Shown: positions 1-8,297, numbered from the stretch's first letter. The stretch: DNA of 64,000 nucleotides from WTJO01 sp965660165 (GCA_965660165.1 CBFHYU010000008.1:1-64000), one strand, 5' to 3'. Translations and numbers: made by a program. The notes: generated from the letters alone by a model not told the origin.

Positions 1-9
1 GACTAAATG

Positions 10-786
10 CTATCTGCTGTAGCCCATCTGCTTTCGAATCTTTGTTGCAGATATGTCATGAATTTCTTGAGAGAATGTTTCCTGCTCAATGGTATAGCCT
101 ACATCTCTTCCGTAGGTGATGTTGGTAATATTAGGCACAAGCATCACAATATAGTCTTTTCCAAGAACATAATTATAAGAATCCAGTTTCTTTATTATGC
201 CTTCTAGAACCTCTTCATAATTAAATGGGTTGGAATTATTCCAATTTTGACAGTCACGAACTTGAATGGCAACCTGTCCTGTTTTAGCTATTGCACGCTC
301 AAATAGTTTCACATGGCCGTCGTGAAATGGTTGCCACCTGCCAAGCATTTGGACAGTAGGTTTGCGCCAGTCAAATGACATTAAATCTGCCGTAATTTTT
401 GCAGCTTGGCTGTCTGAGTCAAATTCTTTGAAATGGTAGGTCACTGTTTCAGTGTGGTCTGGCTGTTCAAATGCTCTGTTAGTATCCTCGAACCTTCCTT
501 CAGCAATTGTATCAAGGAAGATAGATATATCTGGCTGAATTAATTTGCGATAGTCTGATTTAGGACACACAAAATCCATTATGACATATTGACCAGATTC
601 CTCTCTTGCCAATTCTATCATTCTATCTGCCTGCCGCTTTCTGCCTTCATCACTGAAGTCCCAGTCATTATATTGAGACCTAACTTTATCTGCATTAAGA
701 TGAGTGCAACCAAGTTTCTGTGCCAGTTTATTGGCAAGAGTGGATTTTCCTGATCCTGGAAGGCCGAATATCAATATTTTTTTCAT
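10..786 (-). CDS. APS-kinase-like P-loop kinase fused to a cytidylyltransferase-like domain
   Basis: A 258-aa two-domain protein. Residues 8-16 (GLPGSGKST) form a Walker A motif, and the first 135 residues resemble adenylylsulfate kinase (NADKVR, FSDEGRKRQ). Residues 149-158 (GRWQPFHDGH) carry a nucleotidyltransferase HxGH-type motif. The last 14 residues begin ISATKIR, the usual ISxTxxR signature of this superfamily. The two domains suggest phosphorylation and nucleotidyl transfer on a small substrate. The substrate cannot be read from sequence. No sulfate-assimilation genes are nearby, so a role in sulfate activation is unlikely. It lies 83 bp downstream of the pomB-like gene on the same strand. 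The start is ATG at 784-786 and the stop is at 10-12, so the gene is complete. Confidence 0.8.
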   Translation of the reverse strand: MKKILIFGLPGSGKSTLANKLAQKLGCTHLNADKVRSQYNDWDFSDEGRKRQADRMIELAREESGQYVIMDFVCPKSDYRKLIQPDISIFLDTIAEGRFEDTNRAFEQPDHTETVTYHFKEFDSDSQAAKITADLMSFDWRKPTVQMLGRWQPFHDGHVKLFERAIAKTGQVAIQVRDCQNWNNSNPFNYEEVLEGIIKKLDSYNYVLGKDYIVMLVPNITNITYGRDVGYTIEQETFSQEIHDISATKIRKQMGYSR

Positions 787-869
787 TTTTCTATATATTC
801 CAGATAATTATAGATAATTTAGATGTGCAGAAACAGTGCCAAAATCAGTCTTTGGTGCAAAGTTTCGGA

Positions 870-2009
870 TCAATAGTTGATTTCGATTTCGATTCTGCGG
901 TTTTTGGCTCTGCCTGTAGCAGATTCATTGCTATCAACTGGGCGGCTTTCACCATAGCTAATCGCCTCTAGCCTCTCAGGGTTGATAACATTATCTTTTG
1001 ACAGGCTTTGCACCACGCTTGCAGAGCGTGCCGCCGCCAAATCCCAGTTATCACGATATTGAGAGCCAAAGATCAATGGCACATCATCTGTATGGCCTGA
1101 TACGGTAATTTCAGATGAGCTTTCTTTATTTAGCCCGGCAATGCGTTCCATAATGCTGACCGCTTCTGGCGTTAGGGTGGCAGAGCCTGACGCAAAGGCG
1201 CCGCCTGCACCAACAGTGATAATCACCTTATCTTCATCACGTTCAATCGCAACCAGCCCTTGATCAACTTCCTGTTTTAGAGCGACTTTTAACTGGTCTT
1301 CTTTCAATTCAGCCTGTTTAATGGCCTCTGCTTTATTTTCTTGATCTTGCTGAGCCTGTTGCTGGGCTTCGGCAGCAGCTTCAGCTAGCTGGGCAAGCGT
1401 GCCTTCAAGCCCGCCAAACAGTACATCTTGATCAGATTTGCCAGCTGCCTTTTTCGCCTTTTCAATCGCATTTAGGGTTTTTTGCAGTAATTGAGGCAAA
1501 TCTTTTTCTTCTGCCTCAGTCGGGGTAAAATTCACCACTACTTGCTCACCAAGTGTTTGAACCTCGATATCCCCTCTGGCAATCGCGTCTTCTAATGCTT
1601 TGACAATTTCTTCTGAGCTTTGCGCATCATCACCATCAGAATCCTTAGTCTTATTCTGCACTTCCAGATCAGGCTGATTCACATTAGTTGTCTGTTGGGT
1701 CATCTCATTAGTGACAGACTTGCTAGGGGAGGGGCTAAAATTTAGCGAAAGCACAGTCGTGCCTTTGGGTTGTTCAACAATAGGCACAATTTTTTGCACC
1801 CCAAACGCATTTCTAAGAGACCCTGAGATCTGTTTGAATTTTGGCACGTTAAATTCAGCAAATGACAAAATCAGAACAAAGAATGCCATCAGCAAGGTTG
1901 CCATATCAGCAAAAGTTGCCATCCATGCAGGCGCACCAACAGGCGGGCATTTAGGACATTCTTCTTCGTCCTCTTCCTCTACTTCTGGATTATCAACTGC
2001 TTCTGCCAT
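870..2009 (-). CDS. pomB: MotB/PomB-like stator subunit with OmpA peptidoglycan-binding domain
   Basis: A 379-aa protein. A short acidic cytoplasmic N-terminus ends in CPKCPP. One transmembrane helix follows at about residues 31-51, with the ion-binding aspartate of the stator family at position 35 (ATFADMATLL). A long periplasmic linker leads to an OmpA-like peptidoglycan-binding domain at about 265-379 (SGHTDDVP, NWDLAAARS, GRAKNRRIEI). The CPKCPPVGAPAW lead-in resembles sodium-driven PomB more than proton-driven MotB, which is inferred from recalled family sequences. It lies 38 bp downstream of the PomA-like gene and forms an operon with it. No other flagellar genes are in this window. Confidence 0.88.
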   Translation of the reverse strand: MAEAVDNPEVEEEDEEECPKCPPVGAPAWMATFADMATLLMAFFVLILSFAEFNVPKFKQISGSLRNAFGVQKIVPIVEQPKGTTVLSLNFSPSPSKSVTNEMTQQTTNVNQPDLEVQNKTKDSDGDDAQSSEEIVKALEDAIARGDIEVQTLGEQVVVNFTPTEAEEKDLPQLLQKTLNAIEKAKKAAGKSDQDVLFGGLEGTLAQLAEAAAEAQQQAQQDQENKAEAIKQAELKEDQLKVALKQEVDQGLVAIERDEDKVIITVGAGGAFASGSATLTPEAVSIMERIAGLNKESSSEITVSGHTDDVPLIFGSQYRDNWDLAAARSASVVQSLSKDNVINPERLEAISYGESRPVDSNESATGRAKNRRIEIEINY

Positions 2010-2047
2010 TGAGCGTCATCCTGTCTTAGGGTTCACGATTATTCAGC

Positions 2048-2809
2048 TTAAGCTGCTTCAAGCTTTTCCTGCATTTTTGGTGCTAGGTTCGCAACCATCT
2101 GGTCCTGAATATTGCGTGGGGACTCTCCTCTTGCAATATTGCGCAGGCCTGTGACAACCATTTCACGATAGACAACTTCATATTCAGTATAGCCCTCAAG
2201 CTTGGATAAAATCGGCATAAACAGAATATTGGCAATAAACGCGCCATATAATGTAGTAAGCAACGCCACCGCCATCGCAGGGCCAATCGCTTTCGGGTCG
2301 GCCATATTGCCAAGCATCAGAACAAGCCCAATCAGGGTGCCGATCATGCCCATCGCAGGGGCGAGGTCAATCCATGCCTTAACGCAATTCTGATTTGTTT
2401 CATGGCGCTTCTGCATAGATTTAATCTCTTTATTCAACTGATACACCAGCTTTGCCTCATCAGCGCCATCTACCAGCATCTGCAAACCCTTTTGGAAGAA
2501 TTTATCTGGAACTTCTTGGCCTTCAAGTGCCATCATGCCGTCTTTTCTGGCGATGCCTGATAGCTCGACCATTCTTTCAATAAGCTCATCCTGCTTTTTG
2601 ATTGGCGGCATAAACGCTTTAGCCATTGCGCCAAAATGTCCCAAAAAGACGCTCATAGGTGCATTGTAAAGTACCGTGAAGGCAGTGCCCCCAAACACAA
2701 TCAGAATTGACGGCACATCAATAAAGGGTGCAATACCCCCACCAGAGATCATGGCGCCGATAATCACGCCAACACTTCCAATCAGTCCAACAATTGAGGC
2801 AATATCCAT
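2048..2809 (-). CDS. pomA: MotA/PomA-like stator subunit
   Basis: A 253-aa integral membrane protein of the MotA/TolQ/ExbB family with four predicted helices, at about residues 4-22, 33-51, 148-168 and 182-202. The proline-containing third helix (LAPAMGMIGTLIGLVLML) is typical of this family. The cytoplasmic loop holds many charged residues (EIKSMQKRHE) that in PomA contact FliG. The length matches PomA (about 253 aa) rather than E. coli MotA (about 295 aa). It is the first gene of a two-gene stator operon. With its PomB-like partner it would form the ion-conducting flagellar stator in the inner membrane. Confidence 0.88.
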   Translation of the reverse strand: MDIASIVGLIGSVGVIIGAMISGGGIAPFIDVPSILIVFGGTAFTVLYNAPMSVFLGHFGAMAKAFMPPIKKQDELIERMVELSGIARKDGMMALEGQEVPDKFFQKGLQMLVDGADEAKLVYQLNKEIKSMQKRHETNQNCVKAWIDLAPAMGMIGTLIGLVLMLGNMADPKAIGPAMAVALLTTLYGAFIANILFMPILSKLEGYTEYEVVYREMVVTGLRNIARGESPRNIQDQMVANLAPKMQEKLEAA

Positions 2810-3042
2810 GACTATTCGTCCCTATTTTGCTCACTCACGCATGAAAACCGCCCAAAAGCGGGTCATCTGTAATCTGTAGTTAGCAAGTATGATACCAAAT
2901 CAGGCTTTTCAGCGTGTTTTTACATATTTTTGTTAAATGGCTCAGTTTTTGCCATCATATAACTCTAATTTATACTATACTAATATTAGTCAAGTTGAAT
3001 GAGAACAGCTAGAGTGATTATTTTTTGAACCATAAAAGACAG
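2810..3042. other. Divergent intergenic region, pomA / DUF1566 gene
   Basis: This 233-bp AT-rich spacer separates the divergent pomA and DUF1566 genes and must hold both promoters. I see no strong palindrome or small ORF in it. Confidence 0.4.
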
Positions 3043-3582
3043 ATGATGCATATTCTCTTACCTTCAATACATTTGCATCTGCGCAGAATAGTGCGCTATC
3101 ATATCGCCTTTTTATGGATATTCAGCGTTATCTGCACCATCATGCCAGTGCGCGCCGAAGAGGCTAGCCGATCAGCGAATTTTATCACCTCTGGCTTTTC
3201 AGCGATTGATTTGCGCTCAGGGGTGAAATGGATGCGCTGTTCAGTTGGGCAACAATTTGAGGATGGCGACTGCATAGGCGAGATAGTTAAGCTAAATCAT
3301 GAAGAGATAAATCTTGCCATCGCTCAGGCAAACGCACAATTAGGCGGCATTTGGCGTCTGCCAACACGCAAAGAGCTTGAATTTCTGGTATGTGATACAT
3401 GCTCACCTGTAAAAATTGACAAGGTGGTTTTCCCAAATACGGCTGCTGAGCCATATTGGACAGGAGAGGAAAACTGGATATCACCTAAAAATATCTGGAC
3501 TGTAAATTTTATGACAGGCCATAGCTATGGTCGGTTTTTTGCCTATCAAAGACTGGCTGTAAGGCTTGTTCAGGACAGATAA
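3043..3582 (+). CDS. Secreted DUF1566 (Lcl C-terminal-like) protein
   Basis: About 179 aa. The N-terminus is basic, then a hydrophobic stretch ends in MPVRA, consistent with Sec signal peptidase cleavage, so the protein is probably periplasmic. The mature part carries the DUF1566 pattern: a starting LRSGVKWMRC, a central WRLPTRKELEFLV, then YWTGEENW and a C-terminal RLAVRLVQD. Similar domains occur in Legionella collagen-like proteins and many secreted proteins, but the molecular role is unknown. Two in-frame ATGs (3043 and 3046) are better starts than the upstream TTG at 3025. It converges on a small membrane protein gene 4 bp downstream. Confidence 0.7.
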   Translation: MMHILLPSIHLHLRRIVRYHIAFLWIFSVICTIMPVRAEEASRSANFITSGFSAIDLRSGVKWMRCSVGQQFEDGDCIGEIVKLNHEEINLAIAQANAQLGGIWRLPTRKELEFLVCDTCSPVKIDKVVFPNTAAEPYWTGEENWISPKNIWTVNFMTGHSYGRFFAYQRLAVRLVQDR

Positions 3583-3586
3583 TCTG

Positions 3587-3820
3587 CTATTCAGATTTGC
3601 CTGTACGCCATAACATATAGCGCCATAGAAAATAAACCACCGCGACAATCCCGAAAATCCAGCCAAACAAATCAGGCGTGATCACAGCAAGATGAGATAG
3701 GCTAGAGCTGCCCAAAATCCCGACGGCAGCTACCCCGATAACCATCATCAGAAATAGTCTGATAATCATGCATCTGCGGCATGGTTCTCTTTTAACACGC
3801 ACTCTTTGTCTAAAGATCAT
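3587..3820 (-). CDS. Small two-helix membrane protein, unrecognised
   Basis: A 77-aa protein with a basic, Cys-containing N-terminus and two hydrophobic segments at about residues 19-40 and 48-68 (DLFGWIFGIVAVVYFLW). It ends RTGKSE. It is transcribed away from rpoN and converges with the DUF1566 gene. I do not recognise the family. The coding potential rests on the clean two-helix topology, an ATG start and tight packing against its neighbour. Confidence 0.55.
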   Translation of the reverse strand: MIFRQRVRVKREPCRRCMIIRLFLMMVIGVAAVGILGSSSLSHLAVITPDLFGWIFGIVAVVYFLWRYMLWRTGKSE

Positions 3821-3888
3821 AATCTGCCTGTTGGGTTTCTATTTCACTGCGACACAGGGTCATATTTTCTGTCTAAATTATGACATAA

Positions 3889-3917
3889 AAATTAACTAAA
3901 AATTAACTAAAAATTAT
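3889..3917. repeat. Short AT-rich tandem repeat upstream of rpoN
   Basis: A ten-base unit (aaaattaact) is repeated two and a half times, about 40 bp upstream of the rpoN -35 hexamer. It may act as an UP-element-like or curved DNA. It could also simply be AT-rich noise. Confidence 0.4.
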
Positions 3918-3954
3918 AACTTATTGAAAATATTATAAAAATATAGAAATTTTT

Positions 3955-3983
3955 TTGACATATCTTGCTGTCAAATGATTATT
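3955..3983 (+). promoter_or_regulatory. Predicted sigma-70 promoter of rpoN with overlapping palindromes
   Basis: A consensus -35 TTGACA at 3955-3960 is followed, after 17 bp, by ATTATT at 3978-3983. The -35 is the left arm of a perfect inverted repeat TTGACA-N8-TGTCAA (3955-3974). A second repeat, ATGATT-N7-AATCAT, overlaps the -10 (3975-3993). Such placement suits a repressor or autoregulatory site, but no regulator is known. The untranslated leader would be about 50 nt. Confidence 0.5.
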
Positions 3984-4039
3984 TTGCAATCATCGTGCCG
4001 TTTGCTCACTGTCTTATTCGAGGACAGGGAGACATTAAC

Positions 4040-5548
4040 ATGCAACTTTCACAATCACTTAAATTAAGACAAAAACAGTCACTTGTTATGACACCACAAT
4101 TGCAGCAGGCGATTAAGCTGTTGCAAATGTCAAATCTGGAGTTATCACAGCATCTTCAGGAACAAATGTATGATAATCCGTTTTTAGATGTGAAACCAGC
4201 AGGTGAGGGCGAGGCGGTTAGCATGAGCGCTGCCCAGCAAAAAGCATCAGAGCAAACTGGCCAGACAGACAATGCTGAAACCCCGCAACATCTTGACACG
4301 ATTAAATCAAGTGGCGCGCTAGCGGATGACCCTACCCAGCAGGCAGATGTAGATAACCGTTTTGATTCAGCAATTGTGGATATGCCTAGATCTGGCGGCG
4401 GTATGCCTCTTGGCGGCGGTGATGATGAGTTTAACCTAATCGAAAATGCAGCCTCAGAAGAAGGGTTCTACCAGCTTTTATTTAAGCAGGTTAATCTTAG
4501 CCTGACAGAGCCGTCTGAACGCCTAATTGCAAGCCATCTTATCAATGCCCTTGAGCCAAGCGGCTGGGTTGGCCGCCCGCTAGATGAAATTGCTGAAGAA
4601 TGTGGCTGTTCCATTGGCATGGCAGAAGATGTACTTGGCGTTTTGCAAACATTTGAGCCAGCAGGGCTGTTTGCGAGAGATCTGGCCGAATGTCTTAAAA
4701 TTCAGTTAATAGATCAGGATGAATTTACGCCTTTATTTGGATTGCTTCTTGAAAATCTTGAATTGTTAGGGCGTGGTGAAATTAAGCAGATTGCACGCCG
4801 TTTGAAGTGTGAGCAAAAAGACATTGTTGAGATGCTTGGGATTATCCGCTCGCTTAACCCAAAGCCTGGCGAGCATTTAGGTATTGCCTATCGCGAGGTT
4901 CCAAGCCCTGATGTGATTGTAACACGCAAGTCAAATGGCTGGTCAGTTGAGCTGAATAAATCCACCTTGCCAGCGGTGCTTGTGAATGAAGATTATGCTG
5001 AGATGATGTCAAAGCAGACAAAGGCAGCTGAGGCAATCCGCGACTATTCTTCAGAAACTTTGGCAAATGCCAGATGGCTAAAGCGTGCTGTTGACCAGCG
5101 TAACCAAACAACGCTGAAAATTAGTGCGGAAATTATTCGTCATCAAAAGGAATTTCTGGAAAAGGGTCTTGATTACCTTAAGCCTTTATCGCTGCGCGAT
5201 GTTGCGAAGGCTACAGGCATGCATGAAAGTACAGTCAGCCGGGTTACGACTGGCCTGCTTATTTCAACGCCAAGAGGCGGTATGCCGTTAAAATCATTCT
5301 TCAGTGTGAATATTGCATCACGTGACTCAGATATGAATGCGTCAGCAGCATCTGTTCGGAATATGGTGAAAAAGATTATTTCAACAGAAACACCTGGCAA
5401 GCCTCTTAGTGACGAGGCGATTTCAAAAATTATTTCAAAACAGGGTATTGAGCTGGCAAGACGGACAGTCGCTAAATATCGCGAGATGTTGAATATCCCA
5501 TCATCATCACAGCGTAGGATGCAGGCACGTCTTTCAGACTTTAGATAA
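4040..5548 (+). CDS. rpoN: RNA polymerase sigma-54 factor RpoN
   Basis: A 502-aa sigma-54 factor that directs RNA polymerase to -24/-12 promoters and needs enhancer-binding ATPases. The Gln/Leu-rich region I is at residues 6-30 (LRQKQSLVMTPQLQQAIKLL). An acidic low-complexity region II follows, then the core-binding and HTH region (HESTVSRV). The RpoN box ARRTVAKYRE is at 473-482, near the C-terminus. I chose ATG 4040 over an upstream in-frame start because region I begins directly after it and a purine-rich site (AGGACAGGGAGA) precedes it. The usual downstream hpf/ptsN partners are absent. A terminator follows at once, so the gene is monocistronic here. Confidence 0.96.
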   Translation: MQLSQSLKLRQKQSLVMTPQLQQAIKLLQMSNLELSQHLQEQMYDNPFLDVKPAGEGEAVSMSAAQQKASEQTGQTDNAETPQHLDTIKSSGALADDPTQQADVDNRFDSAIVDMPRSGGGMPLGGGDDEFNLIENAASEEGFYQLLFKQVNLSLTEPSERLIASHLINALEPSGWVGRPLDEIAEECGCSIGMAEDVLGVLQTFEPAGLFARDLAECLKIQLIDQDEFTPLFGLLLENLELLGRGEIKQIARRLKCEQKDIVEMLGIIRSLNPKPGEHLGIAYREVPSPDVIVTRKSNGWSVELNKSTLPAVLVNEDYAEMMSKQTKAAEAIRDYSSETLANARWLKRAVDQRNQTTLKISAEIIRHQKEFLEKGLDYLKPLSLRDVAKATGMHESTVSRVTTGLLISTPRGGMPLKSFFSVNIASRDSDMNASAASVRNMVKKIISTETPGKPLSDEAISKIISKQGIELARRTVAKYREMLNIPSSSQRRMQARLSDFR

Positions 5549-5570
5549 TCTCAGCGTTTCTCCCCCGATA

Positions 5571-5602
5571 AAAACCCTGCACTGGCATGTGCAGGGTTTT
5601 TT
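5571..5602 (+). terminator. Rho-independent terminator of rpoN
   Basis: A perfect 10-bp stem (AAAACCCTGC / GCAGGGTTTT) closes a 10-base loop, which can itself extend by two pairs, and ends in TTTTTT. It starts 22 bp after the rpoN stop. The A-rich left side means it may also work for the minus-strand gene that ends at 5658. Confidence 0.88.
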
Positions 5603-5657
5603 GGTAATGCTGTGATGTACCGCACTGCTATTCTGCTTATGGGCAGGTATTTTTGCC

Positions 5658-5834
5658 TTAACGGGTGGAAATTGCCACAAGCCTGCTGGTAATATCCAGC
5701 TCTTCTTTGGTGGCAGGCGCTTCGTGAAGATAGGCGCCAAGCGGTGTTAATGTTGAGCGCACTTGCTGGTCATCATCATCAAACTCGACCAGCTCAACTG
5801 CTAACTCTTCAATGGCTGGCTTATTATGTTTCAT
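5658..5834 (-). CDS. Small acidic 58-aa protein, unrecognised
   Basis: An ATG at 5832-5834 opens a 58-codon frame. It begins MKHNKPAIEELAVELVEF, continues with an acidic DDDDQQ run and ends SRLVAISTR. A strong ribosome-binding site (TTGAGGAGCAG) lies 5 bases upstream of the ATG on the minus strand. The reading frame has alphaproteobacterial-looking codon use, and the protein looks soluble and helical. Its stop lies near the rpoN terminator, which may serve both genes. I do not recognise a family. It could be a small regulator, but nothing in the sequence shows a function. Confidence 0.6.
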   Translation of the reverse strand: MKHNKPAIEELAVELVEFDDDDQQVRSTLTPLGAYLHEAPATKEELDITSRLVAISTR

Positions 5835-5939
5835 GATCTGCTCCTCAACATTCTGACAAAAAATTATCTAATGTTGATGTGCAACAACTATGCCAGCTAT
5901 CCTGCAAGACAGGCTGAAACATAAAAAATCAATCAGATG

Positions 5940-7280
5940 CTAGAAATTTAGAGTAGCAGGAACATGGCCAAGCATATTTAGCTGATGGCTAATCTTAAAT
6001 AGCAGGGAGGGGTCAATCGATTTACCATTGATACGCACTTCATAATGAAGATGCATACCATCTGACCTGCCAGTATTCCCTACCTTGCCAAGAATAGTAT
6101 CTGTGGTGACATAATCACCTTCACGCACTGAAATCTCAGATAGATGGGCATGAAATGTTTCAACATTATTGGCATGCTGTACTCTGACAATTTTGCCAAA
6201 GCTGCCATCTGTGCCAGCAAAACTAACAATACCATCTGTTGAGGGGTGCAGTTTTGATCGCCATGTGCCTGCTAAATCCACACCGTGATGAAAGCGCCTT
6301 TGGCCAGTCTGCTTATTCTTCCGCCATCCATATGGGCTGGTGATATAGTAATAACGTAATGGTGACTTTAACGGCACTGCCGCCAGTAATTGCCGCCATC
6401 TATCACGATGCAAATATAGCTCTGTGAGGTCTGCCTTATTAGGTGTCAAACTGCCCGTAAAGGCAGGCGGCATCTGCTCAGGGATGATATTAAACCGTGC
6501 GAAGATTTCCTGAATAATCCTGACTTCCCCAAGAATAGTGTGATAGTTGCGGTAAAACCGTATCTGATCAGTGAAAAGCGGCGGATTATTAACCCCGTCA
6601 AAGGCGATAAATTCAGGATCAAGCGGTTCAGACATATCATCTATTGCCACATCTTCTAAACTGCCGATGCGGTCAACCATCGCCTTAACAGATGGTTCAG
6701 ATACCACATCATCTATGCGAGAGACGCTGGCTGTAGTTTGAGCCGGCACTGCCTGTAATGACTGCGATAAGGACTGTAAGGGTGACATAATCGATGCAGA
6801 TAGGCTGCTAGCCTGTGCGATTTGATTTTCTGGTGCTGGCATGCTGGCCTCTGGCTCGCTTGCCAACAGCGTTTCTGGCAGGATGGTCGGGCGTGCGGCC
6901 ATAGAATTATCAGCCGTATCAACATCAATGATATTCGACCCAGAACGTTCTGTCCGCGCAAAGATATCAGGCTTTGAAAATAGCTCAGTTATGGAAATAA
7001 AGCTGGTCATATTGACAGACGGAACGGCCATCTTGATATGGCCGCCATAGGATAACATCATCCAGCTTGCTGTAATCGCTAGCACGATGAAGGCTGTTAG
7101 TGCCCGAAATATACGGAAAGGGCGCAAGGCTATTTCAACCGGCCCTGAAGATGTCAGGAATAAAAATCGGCGCTCGCGCATACCGCCAAATTCTTCGGTT
7201 GTAGCAAAGCGCATCTGCCTGTCATCACCAGCTAGAAATGGTGGCAGCATTTGGCTAATGATTTGTTTTACATGTGACAT
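5940..7280 (-). CDS. M23 family peptidoglycan endopeptidase, bactofilin-associated
   Basis: A 446-aa membrane-anchored peptidase. A single transmembrane helix lies at about residues 60-80 (AFIVLAITASWMML). A long Pro/Ala/Ser-rich periplasmic stalk follows, then a C-terminal LytM/M23 domain. Zinc ligands are visible in HHGVD (about residue 331-335) and HLHYEV (about 410), with an FHAHL motif between them. The domain would cut peptide cross-links in peptidoglycan. The ATG at 7278-7280 is preferred to an upstream in-frame TTG. It follows a small membrane-protein gene by 13 bp and is divergent from three bactofilin genes. A bactofilin-M23 pairing is known from shape-control modules in Proteobacteria, so the peptidase is probably positioned by those filaments. 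Confidence 0.88.
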   Translation of the reverse strand: MSHVKQIISQMLPPFLAGDDRQMRFATTEEFGGMRERRFLFLTSSGPVEIALRPFRIFRALTAFIVLAITASWMMLSYGGHIKMAVPSVNMTSFISITELFSKPDIFARTERSGSNIIDVDTADNSMAARPTILPETLLASEPEASMPAPENQIAQASSLSASIMSPLQSLSQSLQAVPAQTTASVSRIDDVVSEPSVKAMVDRIGSLEDVAIDDMSEPLDPEFIAFDGVNNPPLFTDQIRFYRNYHTILGEVRIIQEIFARFNIIPEQMPPAFTGSLTPNKADLTELYLHRDRWRQLLAAVPLKSPLRYYYITSPYGWRKNKQTGQRRFHHGVDLAGTWRSKLHPSTDGIVSFAGTDGSFGKIVRVQHANNVETFHAHLSEISVREGDYVTTDTILGKVGNTGRSDGMHLHYEVRINGKSIDPSLLFKISHQLNMLGHVPATLNF

Positions 7281-7293
7281 TTGCGTCAAATAT

Positions 7294-7668
7294 CTATTTT
7301 GCGATAAGCACCGCGACCAGAATAAGATTAGTCATAAGCTGCATGATGATTAGCGCTATAAGTAATCGGCTTGAATGGCGATTTGTGATATTCAGATTGA
7401 ATGACGGCATAGACGCCATTTCGGTAATCGCTCTATGTGCCTGTTTTGTTTGTTGCGGGATTGTATCTGCATGTTCGGTAAGGCCTAGTGGCAGGCTGCT
7501 TTGATATGCGTCTGTCTGTGCATCAGGCGATGGCACAAACTCCATATGCACGTCCTGATTTATCTGCTCAGACACACCTTCGGGTATCTGCCGTGACAGC
7601 ACAGCGTTAGATACATCATTTCTGACTTTCTGAATGCGTTTGCGGATATCAATCACGTCAACAATCAT
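7294..7668 (-). CDS. Membrane protein partner of the M23 peptidase, unrecognised
   Basis: About 124 aa, with a polar N-terminal region and one C-terminal hydrophobic helix (about the last 22 residues, ALIIMQLMTNLILVAVLIAK). It looks like a tail-anchored membrane protein. An upstream GTG (7683) is possible. The ATG at 7668 has a GGAAAG site 8 bases before it and is preferred. It is the first gene of the unit that ends with the M23 peptidase. Because this unit diverges from the bactofilins, an adaptor between cytoplasmic filament and peptidase is an attractive inference, but it is unproven. Confidence 0.6.
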   Translation of the reverse strand: MIVDVIDIRKRIQKVRNDVSNAVLSRQIPEGVSEQINQDVHMEFVPSPDAQTDAYQSSLPLGLTEHADTIPQQTKQAHRAITEMASMPSFNLNITNRHSSRLLIALIIMQLMTNLILVAVLIAK

Positions 7669-7783
7669 TTGCAGTCTTTCCACGCTAGATTTGAAGATGC
7701 AGTTTAGTTACGTGTTATGTAACCACCCAATTTTCTGGTCAACTATTCGGAGTTATAACGACATAATTCAAAAATTTTGCATA

Positions 7784-7851
7784 GTGACTCAGGTCACAAT
7801 GTCTGTATACAATCATAATCTAATTTAGTGTAGTATGTTGAGTCACACTAA
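7784..7851. promoter_or_regulatory. Nested inverted repeats between bactofilin and M23 operons
   Basis: Three repeats sit in one 226-bp divergent spacer. GTGAC-TCAG-GTCAC is at 7784-7797. An 8-bp pair GTGACTCA (7784-7791) / TGAGTCAC (7839-7846) spans 47 bp. A 7-bp pair TTAGTGT (7825-7831) / ACACTAA (7845-7851) is followed two bases later by seven T residues. The last could be a weak attenuator or terminator reading towards the bactofilins. The first two look like paired operator sites. Confidence 0.4.
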
Positions 7852-7910
7852 GGTTTTTTTCACAATAAATTATCAAAAATGCAAAAAAACAGCAGATTGG
7901 TAGCGTTATC

Positions 7911-8297
7911 ATGTTCAAAAATAAGCAATCAGATCATAGTTCACATGCTATTACAGGCCAGATTGGGGCGAATATCCGAATCACTGGCAAGGTTGAAGCT
8001 GATGATACCTTAGATTTTGGCGGCGAAATAGAGGGTGATATTTCAGCAGGGGATGTAAATATTTTGCACACCGCAAAAATCAACGGCCAGATAACAGCAC
8101 AATCAGCGATTATTGCAGGCACGGTAATGGGTGATGTTTCAGCAGATAAGCTGGTTATTATGTCCTCAGCAACTGTAAAGGGCTCGCTGAATTATACTAC
8201 CATCCAAATTGAAACAGGGGCTCAGGTGGAAGGCCAGTTTAATCAGAAAGGCTCAGTCAATCCTGCCGATACTATGGATTTAGCAGAAGATGAGTGA
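7911..8297 (+). CDS. Bactofilin, first of three
   Basis: A 128-aa bactofilin (DUF583) that would polymerise into nucleotide-independent cytoskeletal filaments, often at the membrane. The central beta-helical domain is recognisable by glycine-punctuated short repeats (TLDFGGEIEGDIS, INGQITAQSA, GDVSADKL, VEGQF), flanked by short unstructured tails. The first residues (MFKNKQSD) are the short hydrophobic/basic tail that tethers other bactofilins to membrane. It leads a three-gene unit and overlaps the next gene by 8 bp, and the M23 peptidase unit is divergent from it. Confidence 0.9.
   Translation: MFKNKQSDHSSHAITGQIGANIRITGKVEADDTLDFGGEIEGDISAGDVNILHTAKINGQITAQSAIIAGTVMGDVSADKLVIMSSATVKGSLNYTTIQIETGAQVEGQFNQKGSVNPADTMDLAEDE

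Noticed and set aside
720..971. Plus-strand 83-aa frame over the pomB 3' end
   Set aside because: It is an antisense shadow of two real genes and has no ribosome site.
5534..5740. 68-aa minus-strand open frame over the rpoN 3' end
   Set aside because: It overlaps the rpoN terminator and the 58-aa gene in another frame, has no ribosome site and shows biased, non-protein-like composition.
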